Shown piece after piece: positions 1-8,046 of a DNA stretch of 64,000 nucleotides. The stretch lies in assembly GCA_002471255.1 (NCBI GenBank), contig DKPP01000007.1:124001-188000 (forward strand), written 5' to 3'. This DNA is from Akkermansiaceae bacterium UBA7331. Its GTDB lineage: Bacteria > Verrucomicrobiota > Verrucomicrobiia > Verrucomicrobiales > Akkermansiaceae. Each line of letters opens with the position of its first letter. Position 1 is the stretch's first letter. The notes below the pieces were generated by a model. That model ran no database searches and was not told where the DNA came from. It saw nothing but the letters and a program-made list of their open reading frames with translations. A program made the position numbers and the translations under genes.

Positions 1-1154
1 GATTATTTCAAGGTCACGACTGGGTATATGGTACCGAAATTCGTAAAGTGTTCGGTAACCCTCAACCGGGTGACGTTGTAGCCCTCAAGGATTTTAAAGA
101 TCGTTTCTTAGGTTCTGCCATCTATAATCCTCAGTCTCAAATTGTAGCCAGACGCTTTTCTCGTCGCAAACAGGACTTGAATATGGACTTCTTTATTCGT
201 CGCATTGGCCAAGCCATTGAATTACGAAACAAAACCATGCCTGAGGAATGCTTAAGACGATTAGTTTGGTCAGAGTCTGATGGTATCCCCGGTTTGATCA
301 TCGATCAATATGATCGCTGGCTTGTGGTGCAAACCTTAACCAAGGCTTTAGAAATCCGCATACCTATCATCATTAATGCGCTCGAAGAATTATTACAACC
401 TGAAGGAATCGTTTTAAGAAACGATTCACCAATGCTTGTAGCAGAAGGCATTGAACCTTGTGTCAAGATTGTACGAGGAGGCACTCCTACACCATTTACA
501 GCAAGTGGTCGTGGCGTAAAGTTTAATATAGATTTACAAACCGGCCAAAAAACCGGTCTTTACCTTGACCAATTGGATAACTATGCGGCAGTAGCCAAAT
601 TTGCGAAAGGTAAACGCGTTCTCGATTGCTTCTGTAACCAAGGAGGCTTTGCCTTAGCTTGTGCTTTAGCCGGAGCCGAACAAGTGACTGCAGTTGACGT
701 TTCTCAAGACGCTATTGATGCAGTAGCCAAAAATGCCGAATTAAATGAAGTATCAATAGAGGGCATCGCTGACAATGCTTTTGACTTCCTTAAAAAAGAA
801 GCAGCTCTCGTTCGTGATGGTAGTGAAAGAAAATGGGATTTAATTATTCTTGATCCTCCTTCCTTCACACGTAACAAAAAGTCTGTACACGATGCTATGC
901 GCGGTTATAAGGAAATCCACCTACGTGCTATGAAAATGTTAGCTCCAGGGGGCATTATCTCGACATTTTGCTGCTCTCACCATGCAGGTGCTTCCCTATT
1001 TAAAGAAAGCATCCTAGATGCAGCCATCGATGCTCCGGCAACATTGAGATTAATGGAAAATCATGGTCAAAGAGCCGACCACCCGGTTTTGTTAAACATT
1101 CCCGAAACGGAATACCTCAAAGGATTCACTTTCGAACTCCTTCCAGGGCGATAA
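1..1154 (+). CDS. RlmI-type class I SAM-dependent rRNA methyltransferase, 5' end outside window
   Basis: The frame is open to the left edge and already reads GHDWVYGTEIRKV, the usual start of the PUA domain of RlmI/RlmK-type 23S rRNA cytosine-5 methyltransferases, so the true start lies before the window. The GTG at base 48 would cut into this domain. The PUA part is followed by a Rossmann methyltransferase core with SAM motif I (VLDCFCNQGGFALA) and the catalytic-loop motif DPPSF. About 383 residues are visible, close to the family's usual 390-400. A paralogue lies about 3 kb downstream on the other strand. The family call is firm; the exact target base is not knowable from sequence. Confidence 0.85.
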   Translation, partial: LFQGHDWVYGTEIRKVFGNPQPGDVVALKDFKDRFLGSAIYNPQSQIVARRFSRRKQDLNMDFFIRRIGQAIELRNKTMPEECLRRLVWSESDGIPGLIIDQYDRWLVVQTLTKALEIRIPIIINALEELLQPEGIVLRNDSPMLVAEGIEPCVKIVRGGTPTPFTASGRGVKFNIDLQTGQKTGLYLDQLDNYAAVAKFAKGKRVLDCFCNQGGFALACALAGAEQVTAVDVSQDAIDAVAKNAELNEVSIEGIADNAFDFLKKEAALVRDGSERKWDLIILDPPSFTRNKKSVHDAMRGYKEIHLRAMKMLAPGGIISTFCCSHHAGASLFKESILDAAIDAPATLRLMENHGQRADHPVLLNIPETEYLKGFTFELLPGR

Positions 1155-1176
1155 AAAAACTTTAAATCCAATCTTA

Positions 1177-1306
1177 CTACTTGACTTAGCCCCAAAGTCA
1201 AGTAGCATCAAATCCGAGCGGATGAGCGCTCGTTAAAAGGCTCTCTGAATTTTTAAAATTCAGTTTCATAGGGTAGTTGGGGCGTCCCGGTCACTAGACC
1301 GGGACG
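1177..1306. ncRNA. candidate structured RNA: four hairpins plus a possible pseudoknot
   Basis: Four perfect inverted repeats sit within 130 bases. Arms 1177-1186 and 1196-1205 give 10 bp. Arms 1215-1220 and 1227-1232 give 6 bp. Arms 1245-1253 and 1255-1263 give an AT-rich hairpin. Arms 1283-1292 and 1297-1306 give 10 bp and a 4-base loop. The loop of the first hairpin (gccccaa, 1189-1195) is the exact complement of ttggggc at 1277-1283, so a 7-bp pseudoknot could close the module. The region lies between the methyltransferase stop and the KH-protein start. It could be a 5' leader element, a free RNA on either strand, or stacked terminator hairpins. No known RNA family was recognised. Confidence 0.45.
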
Positions 1307-1434
1307 ACTTATTTCTAGACCCAGCCGAGACATTAGACCCTTCATTTCACTCAACGTTCAAAATAAGTTGTTATTTTCGTTCTTTTCTTTCCCAAAATTT
1401 TTGATAAAGTGATTTTAAGAAAAAAATAACCCAA

Positions 1435-1716
1435 ATGAACACTGCCATTACACAAATCCGAAGCTATTTACAACTCATTGCCCTTCAATTTATCCAACAT
1501 CCGGAGCAAGCTGAATTACGAGTAGCAATGGCACCAAACGGAGAAGTGGTACGTTTTCGTCTTGTGTTGGAAAAAACTGATGTAGCACGAATTATCGGTC
1601 GCAATGGTATGACTGCCTCCGCAATTAGATCACTTGCAAAGGCAATCGGTGAAAAATCCGGTGTAAAAGTTATTGTGCACATGCTCTCTCATGAAGAAGT
1701 GGAAGACGAAGCTTAA
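1435..1716 (+). CDS. khpA: KH-domain RNA-binding protein, KhpA-like
   Basis: This is a small single-domain KH protein of 93 residues. The GxxG loop is visible as IIGRNGMTASAIRSL at about residues 50-64, and its length fits the KhpA/YlqC family, which binds RNA and acts with KhpB in several bacteria. There is no clear Shine-Dalgarno sequence, only an A-rich leader. The structured intergenic element lies 130-260 bases upstream. The stop codon faces the convergent tail-protein gene only 9 bases away. In many genomes khpA follows rpsP; here it does not, so context does not help with function. The domain call is firm; the gene symbol rests on size and motif. Confidence 0.75.
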   Translation: MNTAITQIRSYLQLIALQFIQHPEQAELRVAMAPNGEVVRFRLVLEKTDVARIIGRNGMTASAIRSLAKAIGEKSGVKVIVHMLSHEEVEDEA

Positions 1717-1725
1717 TCGATAAGA

Positions 1726-4182
1726 TTAGCTAAGAGTCACCATTATTCCCAAAATATTCATCGCTTCTGAAGAAGAAGTGCTTATAGAAATATAAGGTCT
1801 TTTACTTATACCGGTATTGTGAACGAGAGGCACATACCCGGAATAAGGTTCTGACAATAGATGTCTTGTAGGCTCAAAAGTTTGTTTTTTATCTCCATTA
1901 CCATAAACAAACTCCAAGCTCGAGGCATATAATAAAAGCTCGGCTTTTACCTGATTTTTACGAAATCCCATAGATTGTAACGATTCCAGACTCATCGTAT
2001 GTAAGACGGAATCGTAAGGCATTCCAATTTGCACAACGGTATTATCAGGTACAAAATCACAATTAAGTGTTCCGCTATCACTAACCGTCAATAAATGATC
2101 CTGCCCTTCATATTTCAACGCAACAACTTGATTACGTAAATGAAGCAGGCCCGCTACTCTATGATTTAGCACACTTTTATAGACATAGTGATCTAAATAC
2201 TTTTCCATATCTCCCATACGCTCCAGATCGTAATAATCGTTATCATTATCTCCTTGAACTAGACTTATTATCCATAAATCTTCAAAAGAACGTTTCGGAT
2301 GTTTGATAGAGCAAATAGATAGAGGGATAGACGATCCGGCAGTTTGATGAGTATGCCAACCTGCAATCCCCTGATCCTTATTAATTGTTAAGCAAGCAAG
2401 AGTTCCATTGCTATTAATACACCAAATATGAGGAGAAACATTTTTCTGAAAAGCCCAATCTAAAATTTTGGAATGATCGAAAATATGAGAAGCTACCATG
2501 CTGACATCTCGGGAAGCGAAGCCATCATATTCAATAGAATAAAACAATTCTTGTACCTTCTGCCCACCTTTTTGGATAAAATAAAGCGTATTTTCACTCT
2601 CAATAGAGTCTTTACCGGCCGACCCAATACCTGATTGGCGTTCAAAGGCTACATTATTCAAGTTAATCGCTTGAGCATCGCTCGATCTTAGTCTCCATTC
2701 CCCCTCATTGGTACCAATGACCAAACCTCGCAAGGTTGACATCCAACAAATTTTATTTTGCTGAGAGGCAGCTAAAGTTAGGCACAATGAATCGGAAGTT
2801 TCTCCACCAAGTGAAAAATTGGGAAAATCATCTACGGCACTAGCCCATAAAGTTTGGGGCTGACGTCTTGTTCCTCCAAACCATAAACGACCTTGATAAA
2901 AGGCGACGGCACTTGGATATCCATTATAATTACCAAAAGCACCAAATGACCAATTTCTAGATTCAAATTCACTAGGTAATATCGACAATTTCGGATATGA
3001 AATCGGGAACATAATCGCTTCTTGTTCCGAAACTACCTCAACAATACGACACTCAATGTCTTGCTCGGCAGCATCTACCTTGATTTCTAGGGAACTAAGG
3101 GCTTGCTGGAAATTTCTCCATTTAACCATTCTTAAATTAAAAAAGGTAAGGCCGGCTTCTGCTCCGGTCACATTATAATTCGTCTGCTTAGTATCGCTTT
3201 GCTCCAAATGTTTGGCAATATGCCATTTGATTTGAGATTGTTCATCATAAGGATTACTTAAAATAATGCCTTTTCTTAAGTAAAATAAGGCATGCCAAGT
3301 ACCACGAGTAGTAATGGACCATGAGTCCAAAACACGAATCGTTGCACAACAGACAACTCCGGGCTCAAAAAAATTCGGATACGATGCCGGATTGTCATTT
3401 CCGGGAATATAATCCGTTGCCGGATTGAAACGCTTAATACACTGAAAGCCCAAGCGGTACGAATCATCTCCTTGTACGCAAAAGTTACTTAGTTCGGCGA
3501 ACGGACGATTTAAAGATGAAACTATTGGCGGCTCAGCATATTGAGGCACAAACATTACCTCATCTTGCACATGCTTGGCTAAAATCACTTCATTGTTTTC
3601 CATATTCTTCACAAATACGGGAGTATCGGCATGTACCCGATAGGCATATTGATTATTATCCATCCGCTCATATTTAAAGTTAAGTTGAGTTTCAAAATGA
3701 TAATCACCTTCATATGGAATATGGCTATAAGCAAATTCATTTAACCGCCAATCATCATTGGCATATCTTGAAATCGTATAAGGAGCATGGTTAGGGCATA
3801 CACAGTAGACGACATCATTAAGTTGCTGAAACTTGAGTAGATCGATATCTTCATTCCCCCATGGAGTCACCAAATCTTCATCTATGAGAGGATTTCCATC
3901 TTGATCGTATATTCCTAACCTGTTCGATGAAAACAGGAAAAGAAATTGAGATTCTTCCGAATGCTCAAATGCATAAAGTTTGACTTTCGACCCTTTTGGC
4001 AAAGACAAGCGTTTGATCCACTCAAAGCCGGGGCGACGTTTAAGACCGCCAAAAGGCGTTACCATAAAATTCTGAAGACGGGCGGCCCCTTTTGCCCTCA
4101 TTTCAACATCTGTTCTTCCATTAAGCCAAGGGGTCAGCTCCCCGGCAGTAAAATTCAATTGTTGGATTATTTCTTGAGACAT
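1726..4182 (-). CDS. orphan phage tail-nozzle-like protein (T7 gp12 / tail tubular B type)
   Basis: The 818-residue protein opens with LNFTAGELTPWLNGRTDVEM followed by an R-R-P-G segment. This matches the opening typical of podovirus-type tail nozzle or stabilisation proteins (F..GE.sP.l.GR.D......a...l.N....p.GG...RPG). A mid-protein segment, about residues 425-470, reads AVAFYQGRLWFGG then PQTLWAS, also typical of these proteins. The length fits T7 gp12 (about 790). No capsid, portal, terminase, integrase or lysis gene adjoins it; both neighbours are bacterial housekeeping genes. It could be a prophage relic or a domesticated protein. The reading frame is intact, which argues against simple decay. 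Family assignment is from pattern memory, not a search. Confidence 0.6.
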   Translation of the reverse strand: MSQEIIQQLNFTAGELTPWLNGRTDVEMRAKGAARLQNFMVTPFGGLKRRPGFEWIKRLSLPKGSKVKLYAFEHSEESQFLFLFSSNRLGIYDQDGNPLIDEDLVTPWGNEDIDLLKFQQLNDVVYCVCPNHAPYTISRYANDDWRLNEFAYSHIPYEGDYHFETQLNFKYERMDNNQYAYRVHADTPVFVKNMENNEVILAKHVQDEVMFVPQYAEPPIVSSLNRPFAELSNFCVQGDDSYRLGFQCIKRFNPATDYIPGNDNPASYPNFFEPGVVCCATIRVLDSWSITTRGTWHALFYLRKGIILSNPYDEQSQIKWHIAKHLEQSDTKQTNYNVTGAEAGLTFFNLRMVKWRNFQQALSSLEIKVDAAEQDIECRIVEVVSEQEAIMFPISYPKLSILPSEFESRNWSFGAFGNYNGYPSAVAFYQGRLWFGGTRRQPQTLWASAVDDFPNFSLGGETSDSLCLTLAASQQNKICWMSTLRGLVIGTNEGEWRLRSSDAQAINLNNVAFERQSGIGSAGKDSIESENTLYFIQKGGQKVQELFYSIEYDGFASRDVSMVASHIFDHSKILDWAFQKNVSPHIWCINSNGTLACLTINKDQGIAGWHTHQTAGSSIPLSICSIKHPKRSFEDLWIISLVQGDNDNDYYDLERMGDMEKYLDHYVYKSVLNHRVAGLLHLRNQVVALKYEGQDHLLTVSDSGTLNCDFVPDNTVVQIGMPYDSVLHTMSLESLQSMGFRKNQVKAELLLYASSLEFVYGNGDKKQTFEPTRHLLSEPYSGYVPLVHNTGISKRPYISISTSSSEAMNILGIMVTLS

Positions 4183-4230
4183 AGTTAGATTCTTTGTAGT
4201 AAGAATCGGATTGTCTCAACGTATAAAACG

Positions 4231-4265
4231 TTTTGGGCGTTTGATTCATCACCAAACGCCCAAAA
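4231..4265 (-). terminator. probable terminator after the second rRNA methyltransferase
   Basis: A 13-bp perfect hairpin (ttttgggcgtttg with its complement, 9-base loop) sits 20 bases after the minus-strand methyltransferase stop and before the tail-protein start. The following T run is short and broken, so termination may be partial. Confidence 0.5.
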
Positions 4266-4285
4266 TTATGAAAACTAACAGTCTT

Positions 4286-5590
4286 TTACCAAGCAATAGC
4301 CCACAAGACTTTTAGGTAGCGACCTTCAGGATAAGTGCTCAAGAATGGGTGATCCCAGCCCGGACCGCTCATGGCCATGATTTGTAATTTACGCCCTTGT
4401 CTCTGTGCTGCCTTAATTACGACACGCTCAAACTCACCGGGAGATAATAATCCGGAGCAGGAACAAGTAACAAACAAACCACCCGGCTTGAGGCATTGTA
4501 AACCTAGCATATTTAAATCATGATATTTTTTAATGCCTTCCTCTACTCCATCACGGCTCAAGACAAATTTTGGAGGGTCTAACAAAACCGTGTCGAATAA
4601 TTTTCCGTTTCGGACCATTTGACGCGCATAGACGAAAGCATCAGCATGTACAAAATCAATTTTTTGACCATTGATATTTGCATTTCTCTTAGCCATGGAT
4701 ATTGCTTTTTCATCCAAGTCAACAGCTGTTACCGAAGCGGCTCCGCCGAGCATTTTAGAAGCAATCGCAAAACCACCACTATAACAGCAAAGATCCAACA
4801 CATCACGATCTTTTACCATTGAGGCAAATTTCACACGGTTATCACGTTGGTCACAGAAAAAGCCCGTTTTATGACCTTTGGCGAAATCAACCTCATAAGT
4901 AATACCGTTTTCACGGATTTTTACCAATCTTACAGGGTCAGACTCAACCGGTAATTTTGAGGAGTCGATACCTTCCATTCTAGCAATTGACTCATCTACT
5001 TGAATAACATGGCGTCTTGTGCCACATAATTGGTGCAATTTAGGTAACCATTCACCCAAACGTTGCCAGACAGCCAGCGTACTGACTTCTAAACTTAACA
5101 CGTCAGCGTATTTATCTACGATTAAACCACCTAAACCATCGGAATCACCATGAATAACACGATAAGCATCAGTCGTGTCATCTAATTTGAGCGTGGTGCG
5201 GCGTAATTCAACTGCTCGGACTAAAGCCTTGATTAAATCCTTTTCAGTGAACTGATCTTTACCGTGATAAACAACACGCAATGGGGTGCGACTTTGCTCA
5301 TTCCAAAAGCCTGCACCGAATAATTCACCGTTTTTATCATATACGTGAACTAAATCGCCTTGCTGTGCATCCGGACTTACTGAGCCCAACATTCTAGGGA
5401 ATACGGCAGGATTGTATGAAAAATATTTCAATTCCACCCAAGGAGAAATCCAATTTTCCGATCCCTCAGGACCTAAATTACGAAATGGATTTTTGCGAAC
5501 AGGTGCTTTTTGTCCGCCAAATTTTTTAGATTTATAGGTAGGCTTATTATTGGAGAATTTTCCCCATTTATTTGATTGATAATCACTCAT
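4286..5590 (-). CDS. RlmI/RlmK-type 23S rRNA methyltransferase with basic N-terminal extension
   Basis: The 434-residue protein has a Lys/Asn-rich basic tail of about 45 residues, then the PUA domain (LVHVYDKNGELFGAGFWN) and a SAM-binding core with VLDLCCYSGGFAIA and the DPPKF catalytic-loop motif. Both are typical of RlmI-family m5C methyltransferases. A Cys pair (TCSCSG) lies near residue 385. It is a clear paralogue of the gene at the left edge, about 35-40% similar by eye. The basic tail is longer than usual and may add RNA contacts; this is inference. The upstream reductase gene ends only 16 bases before it on the same strand, so the two may be co-transcribed. Confidence 0.85.
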   Translation of the reverse strand: MSDYQSNKWGKFSNNKPTYKSKKFGGQKAPVRKNPFRNLGPEGSENWISPWVELKYFSYNPAVFPRMLGSVSPDAQQGDLVHVYDKNGELFGAGFWNEQSRTPLRVVYHGKDQFTEKDLIKALVRAVELRRTTLKLDDTTDAYRVIHGDSDGLGGLIVDKYADVLSLEVSTLAVWQRLGEWLPKLHQLCGTRRHVIQVDESIARMEGIDSSKLPVESDPVRLVKIRENGITYEVDFAKGHKTGFFCDQRDNRVKFASMVKDRDVLDLCCYSGGFAIASKMLGGAASVTAVDLDEKAISMAKRNANINGQKIDFVHADAFVYARQMVRNGKLFDTVLLDPPKFVLSRDGVEEGIKKYHDLNMLGLQCLKPGGLFVTCSCSGLLSPGEFERVVIKAAQRQGRKLQIMAMSGPGWDHPFLSTYPEGRYLKVLWAIAW

Positions 5591-5606
5591 ATATTAAAAA
5601 ATCTCG

Positions 5607-6503
5607 TTATCTGGCGTCCTTGAGTCTCGCAACATACGATTGTATCGCTAAATCAATCGCTTCCTCATACGAACGAATCGGTTTATCTAGCAAATTAGCG
5701 AGCTTTTGACAAGACATAGCCGTATAACGAGGTCTTGCATCTCTAAAATGACTCATTTCGTCTAATTTTTGTACTTCAATTGTAGGTTTTTTCTCAATTG
5801 CACCATGACTGTAAGCTGAATCAATCACTAATTGGGCATATTGAGACCACGTTAAAGGCTCACCCGAATTACAAAGTTGATAAATACCTGAACAAGATGG
5901 CAATTCTATCATTTCTGAAAGCCATTCGACTAAATCAGGCAACCAAGTCGGTATGGAATCTTTATCCCCCACAGCTGAAATCAATTCCCCCTTTAAAAGC
6001 TTATTCCAAATAGCTTCAGCAAATCCGGGCTTTCCTAGAGAGCCAAATACCCAAGACACACGAGCAATAATCGAACTAGGGCATTCATCCATTACTCTCC
6101 ACTCTGCTTCAGCCTTTGATTCTCCATAAGTATTAATAGGTCGTATTCTATCTTGCTCAGTCTTCAAACCGGGTCGGCGACCGTCCAAAACATAATCAGT
6201 ACTAAGATGTATTAGTTTAATACCTTCTTTTTGAGAAACTTGAGCCATCGTTTGTGGTGCCATCACGTTCACATAATGGCAAGTAACAGGATCATCCAAA
6301 CAAGATTCAATGCCGGATATCGCAGCACAATTGATAATGACATCGGGTTTTTGGCTTACAATATAGTCCACCAAGTCATTTTGCTTACATAAATCGCAAT
6401 CTTGGCGAGTTGCGGCAATGACTTCATATCCCTTTTCTTTTAAATAAGGTACTAATGTACTGCCCACCTTACCGGCAGAGCCAAAAACAAGAATTTTTTT
6501 CAC
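5607..6503 (-). CDS. RmlD-like dTDP-4-dehydrorhamnose reductase / extended SDR
   Basis: The product is an NAD(P)-dependent sugar-nucleotide reductase of the RmlD family, which makes dTDP-L-rhamnose or related sugars for envelope polysaccharide. The N-terminal Rossmann motif reads ILVFGSAGKVGSTL. The catalytic pair is in TYGESKAEAEW (YxxxK), and STDYVLDG is the usual RmlD signature. The start was set at the GTG of VKKILVF, giving 298 residues, because the family begins a few residues before the Rossmann motif; the frame runs upstream with an unrelated hydrophobic stretch. No rmlABC genes are nearby, so the exact substrate is open. Confidence 0.75.
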   Translation of the reverse strand: MKKILVFGSAGKVGSTLVPYLKEKGYEVIAATRQDCDLCKQNDLVDYIVSQKPDVIINCAAISGIESCLDDPVTCHYVNVMAPQTMAQVSQKEGIKLIHLSTDYVLDGRRPGLKTEQDRIRPINTYGESKAEAEWRVMDECPSSIIARVSWVFGSLGKPGFAEAIWNKLLKGELISAVGDKDSIPTWLPDLVEWLSEMIELPSCSGIYQLCNSGEPLTWSQYAQLVIDSAYSHGAIEKKPTIEVQKLDEMSHFRDARPRYTAMSCQKLANLLDKPIRSYEEAIDLAIQSYVARLKDAR

Positions 6504-6652
6504 AAGGTCATCATAAAACCAAACCCAAGCAAAAAACAATAATTTTAGATGAAAAAGAGGGCAAATCACAGCATTTGTTATCCAAACGTTATAAAAATCA
6601 ACCTATTCTTGCTTGCCCAGAGGGGGTTTCAAATGTAGTATGCGCAACGCAG

Positions 6653-8038
6653 ATGAAGACCTACATTATCAGAAGACTTTTACTCATGCCCCTTACCTTG
6701 TTAGGGGTCACGTTTCTGGTCTTTTGTATTACACGCTTCGTGCCTGGTGGCCCGATAGACCAAATAATGCAAAAGCAAAGTATGGCCGCAATATCCGGAC
6801 AAAAATCCGGTAGTCAGCAGGGTGACACCAGTCTGAGCGAAGCCGACCAAGAAAAGTTGGAAGAACAATATGGGTTACAAGAACCAATAGTAACAGCCTA
6901 TCTACAATGGTTAGGGATTTTACCAAGAAAGATTGAAATCACTAAAGAAGAATTTGGTAAAAACCCAGCTCCGGAAAAACACGAGGATATTCAAACATAC
7001 CCCGGAAAAACAAATATCTATACCAAAGTAAACATCAGCGAGACAGGCGAGCAAGTCGTCGTTATTAGACAAGCACCCGACTCTACTGTGGTAAATGATG
7101 CATTCTTTCTCAATACTCATGGTCGCAAAGCCGCGGATGAAGGTTGGTCGATTGATATCGAATCGCCTGCCCATCGAGCACAGCGTTGGGCTAAGCGTAT
7201 GAACGAAAAAGATCAAGAAGCTATTCAAAACAAAGAAAAATCTTACGCATGGCGTGTTCTCATGTATAAGACTCAATTCAATGGCTTGCTTCAGGGCACT
7301 TTAGGCACATCCTTTAAGTACAATGAGCCTGTTTGGGATATGATCAAAGAAAGAATCCCTATTTCTTTGTATTTTGGTATTTTAAGCGCTATTATCACGT
7401 ATTCCGTGTGTATTCCGCTTGGTATTCTTAAAGCGATTAAACACAAAACATGGATTGACAACGTTTCTTCTATTCTCATCTTTTTAGGTTACGCCGTTCC
7501 TGGTTTTGCCTTAGGTGCTATTTTAGTAGTCTATTTAGGTGCTCGTTTAGAATGGTTCCCTCTTTGCGGCTTAACCTCGACAGGATTCCACGATATGAGC
7601 TTCTGGGACCAGATTAAAGATTTGGCTCATCACACTGTTTTACCGCTAATTTGTTACGTTGTAAGTAGTTTCGCCATCACTACGATGATGATGAAAAATA
7701 ATTTAATGGATAACCTATCCGCCGATTATGTGCGCACAGCGATGGCTAAAGGCGTCAGCTTCCGCGGCGCTGTCATTAAGCATGCGTTTAGAAACTCATT
7801 TATCCCAATTGCAACGACTTTGGGCAACTTGATTAGTATCGTCGTAGCCGGCTCCATGCTTATCGAGAGAGTATTCGATATCCAAGGCTTTGGTTTATTA
7901 AGTTACCAATCTCTTATGGATAAGGACTACGCCTTAATCATGGGCACACTTTTATTAACATCTTTCCTCATGGTATTAGGAAACTTACTTTCCGACATCA
8001 TCGTGGCAGCAATTGATCCACGCATTAAATTCGATTAA
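6653..8038 (+). CDS. peptide ABC transporter permease, YejB/OppB type, with large periplasmic insertion
   Basis: This is one of two inner-membrane permeases of an oligopeptide-type importer. It begins MKTYIIRRLLLMPLTLLG with the first membrane helix ending in RFVPGGPIDQI, the YejB/OppB opening. The core helices resume at about residue 230 with the EAA loop (GVSFRGAVIKHAF) near residue 370. The start at 6653 matches the family start; the frame extends upstream but would overlap the divergent reductase. Between the first and second helix lies an extracytoplasmic stretch of about 190 residues, so the protein (461 residues) is about 100 longer than E. coli YejB. The next gene starts 8 bases after the stop. 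Member of a five-gene operon. Confidence 0.85.
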   Translation: MKTYIIRRLLLMPLTLLGVTFLVFCITRFVPGGPIDQIMQKQSMAAISGQKSGSQQGDTSLSEADQEKLEEQYGLQEPIVTAYLQWLGILPRKIEITKEEFGKNPAPEKHEDIQTYPGKTNIYTKVNISETGEQVVVIRQAPDSTVVNDAFFLNTHGRKAADEGWSIDIESPAHRAQRWAKRMNEKDQEAIQNKEKSYAWRVLMYKTQFNGLLQGTLGTSFKYNEPVWDMIKERIPISLYFGILSAIITYSVCIPLGILKAIKHKTWIDNVSSILIFLGYAVPGFALGAILVVYLGARLEWFPLCGLTSTGFHDMSFWDQIKDLAHHTVLPLICYVVSSFAITTMMMKNNLMDNLSADYVRTAMAKGVSFRGAVIKHAFRNSFIPIATTLGNLISIVVAGSMLIERVFDIQGFGLLSYQSLMDKDYALIMGTLLLTSFLMVLGNLLSDIIVAAIDPRIKFD

Positions 8039-8046
8039 GTCTGATT

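Noticed and set aside
1155..1434. tmRNA or SRP RNA in the structured gap
   Set aside because: No tRNA-like end with CCA, no tag reading frame and no SRP GNAR-tetraloop domain were seen, and the region is too short for tmRNA.
1726..4182. Complete prophage around the tail gene
   Set aside because: Flanking genes are bacterial housekeeping and no attachment-site repeats or other phage genes were seen.
6504..6569. Longer N-terminus of the RmlD-like reductase
   Set aside because: The extra hydrophobic residues are not part of the family; the Rossmann motif should be near the start.
6455..6652. Longer N-terminus of the YejB-like permease
   Set aside because: It would overlap the divergent reductase and lacks permease-like sequence; the family start is at 6653.
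6920..7276. 118-codon open frame on the minus strand within the YejB-like gene
   Set aside because: It is antisense to a well-supported coding sequence and has no recognisable domain.
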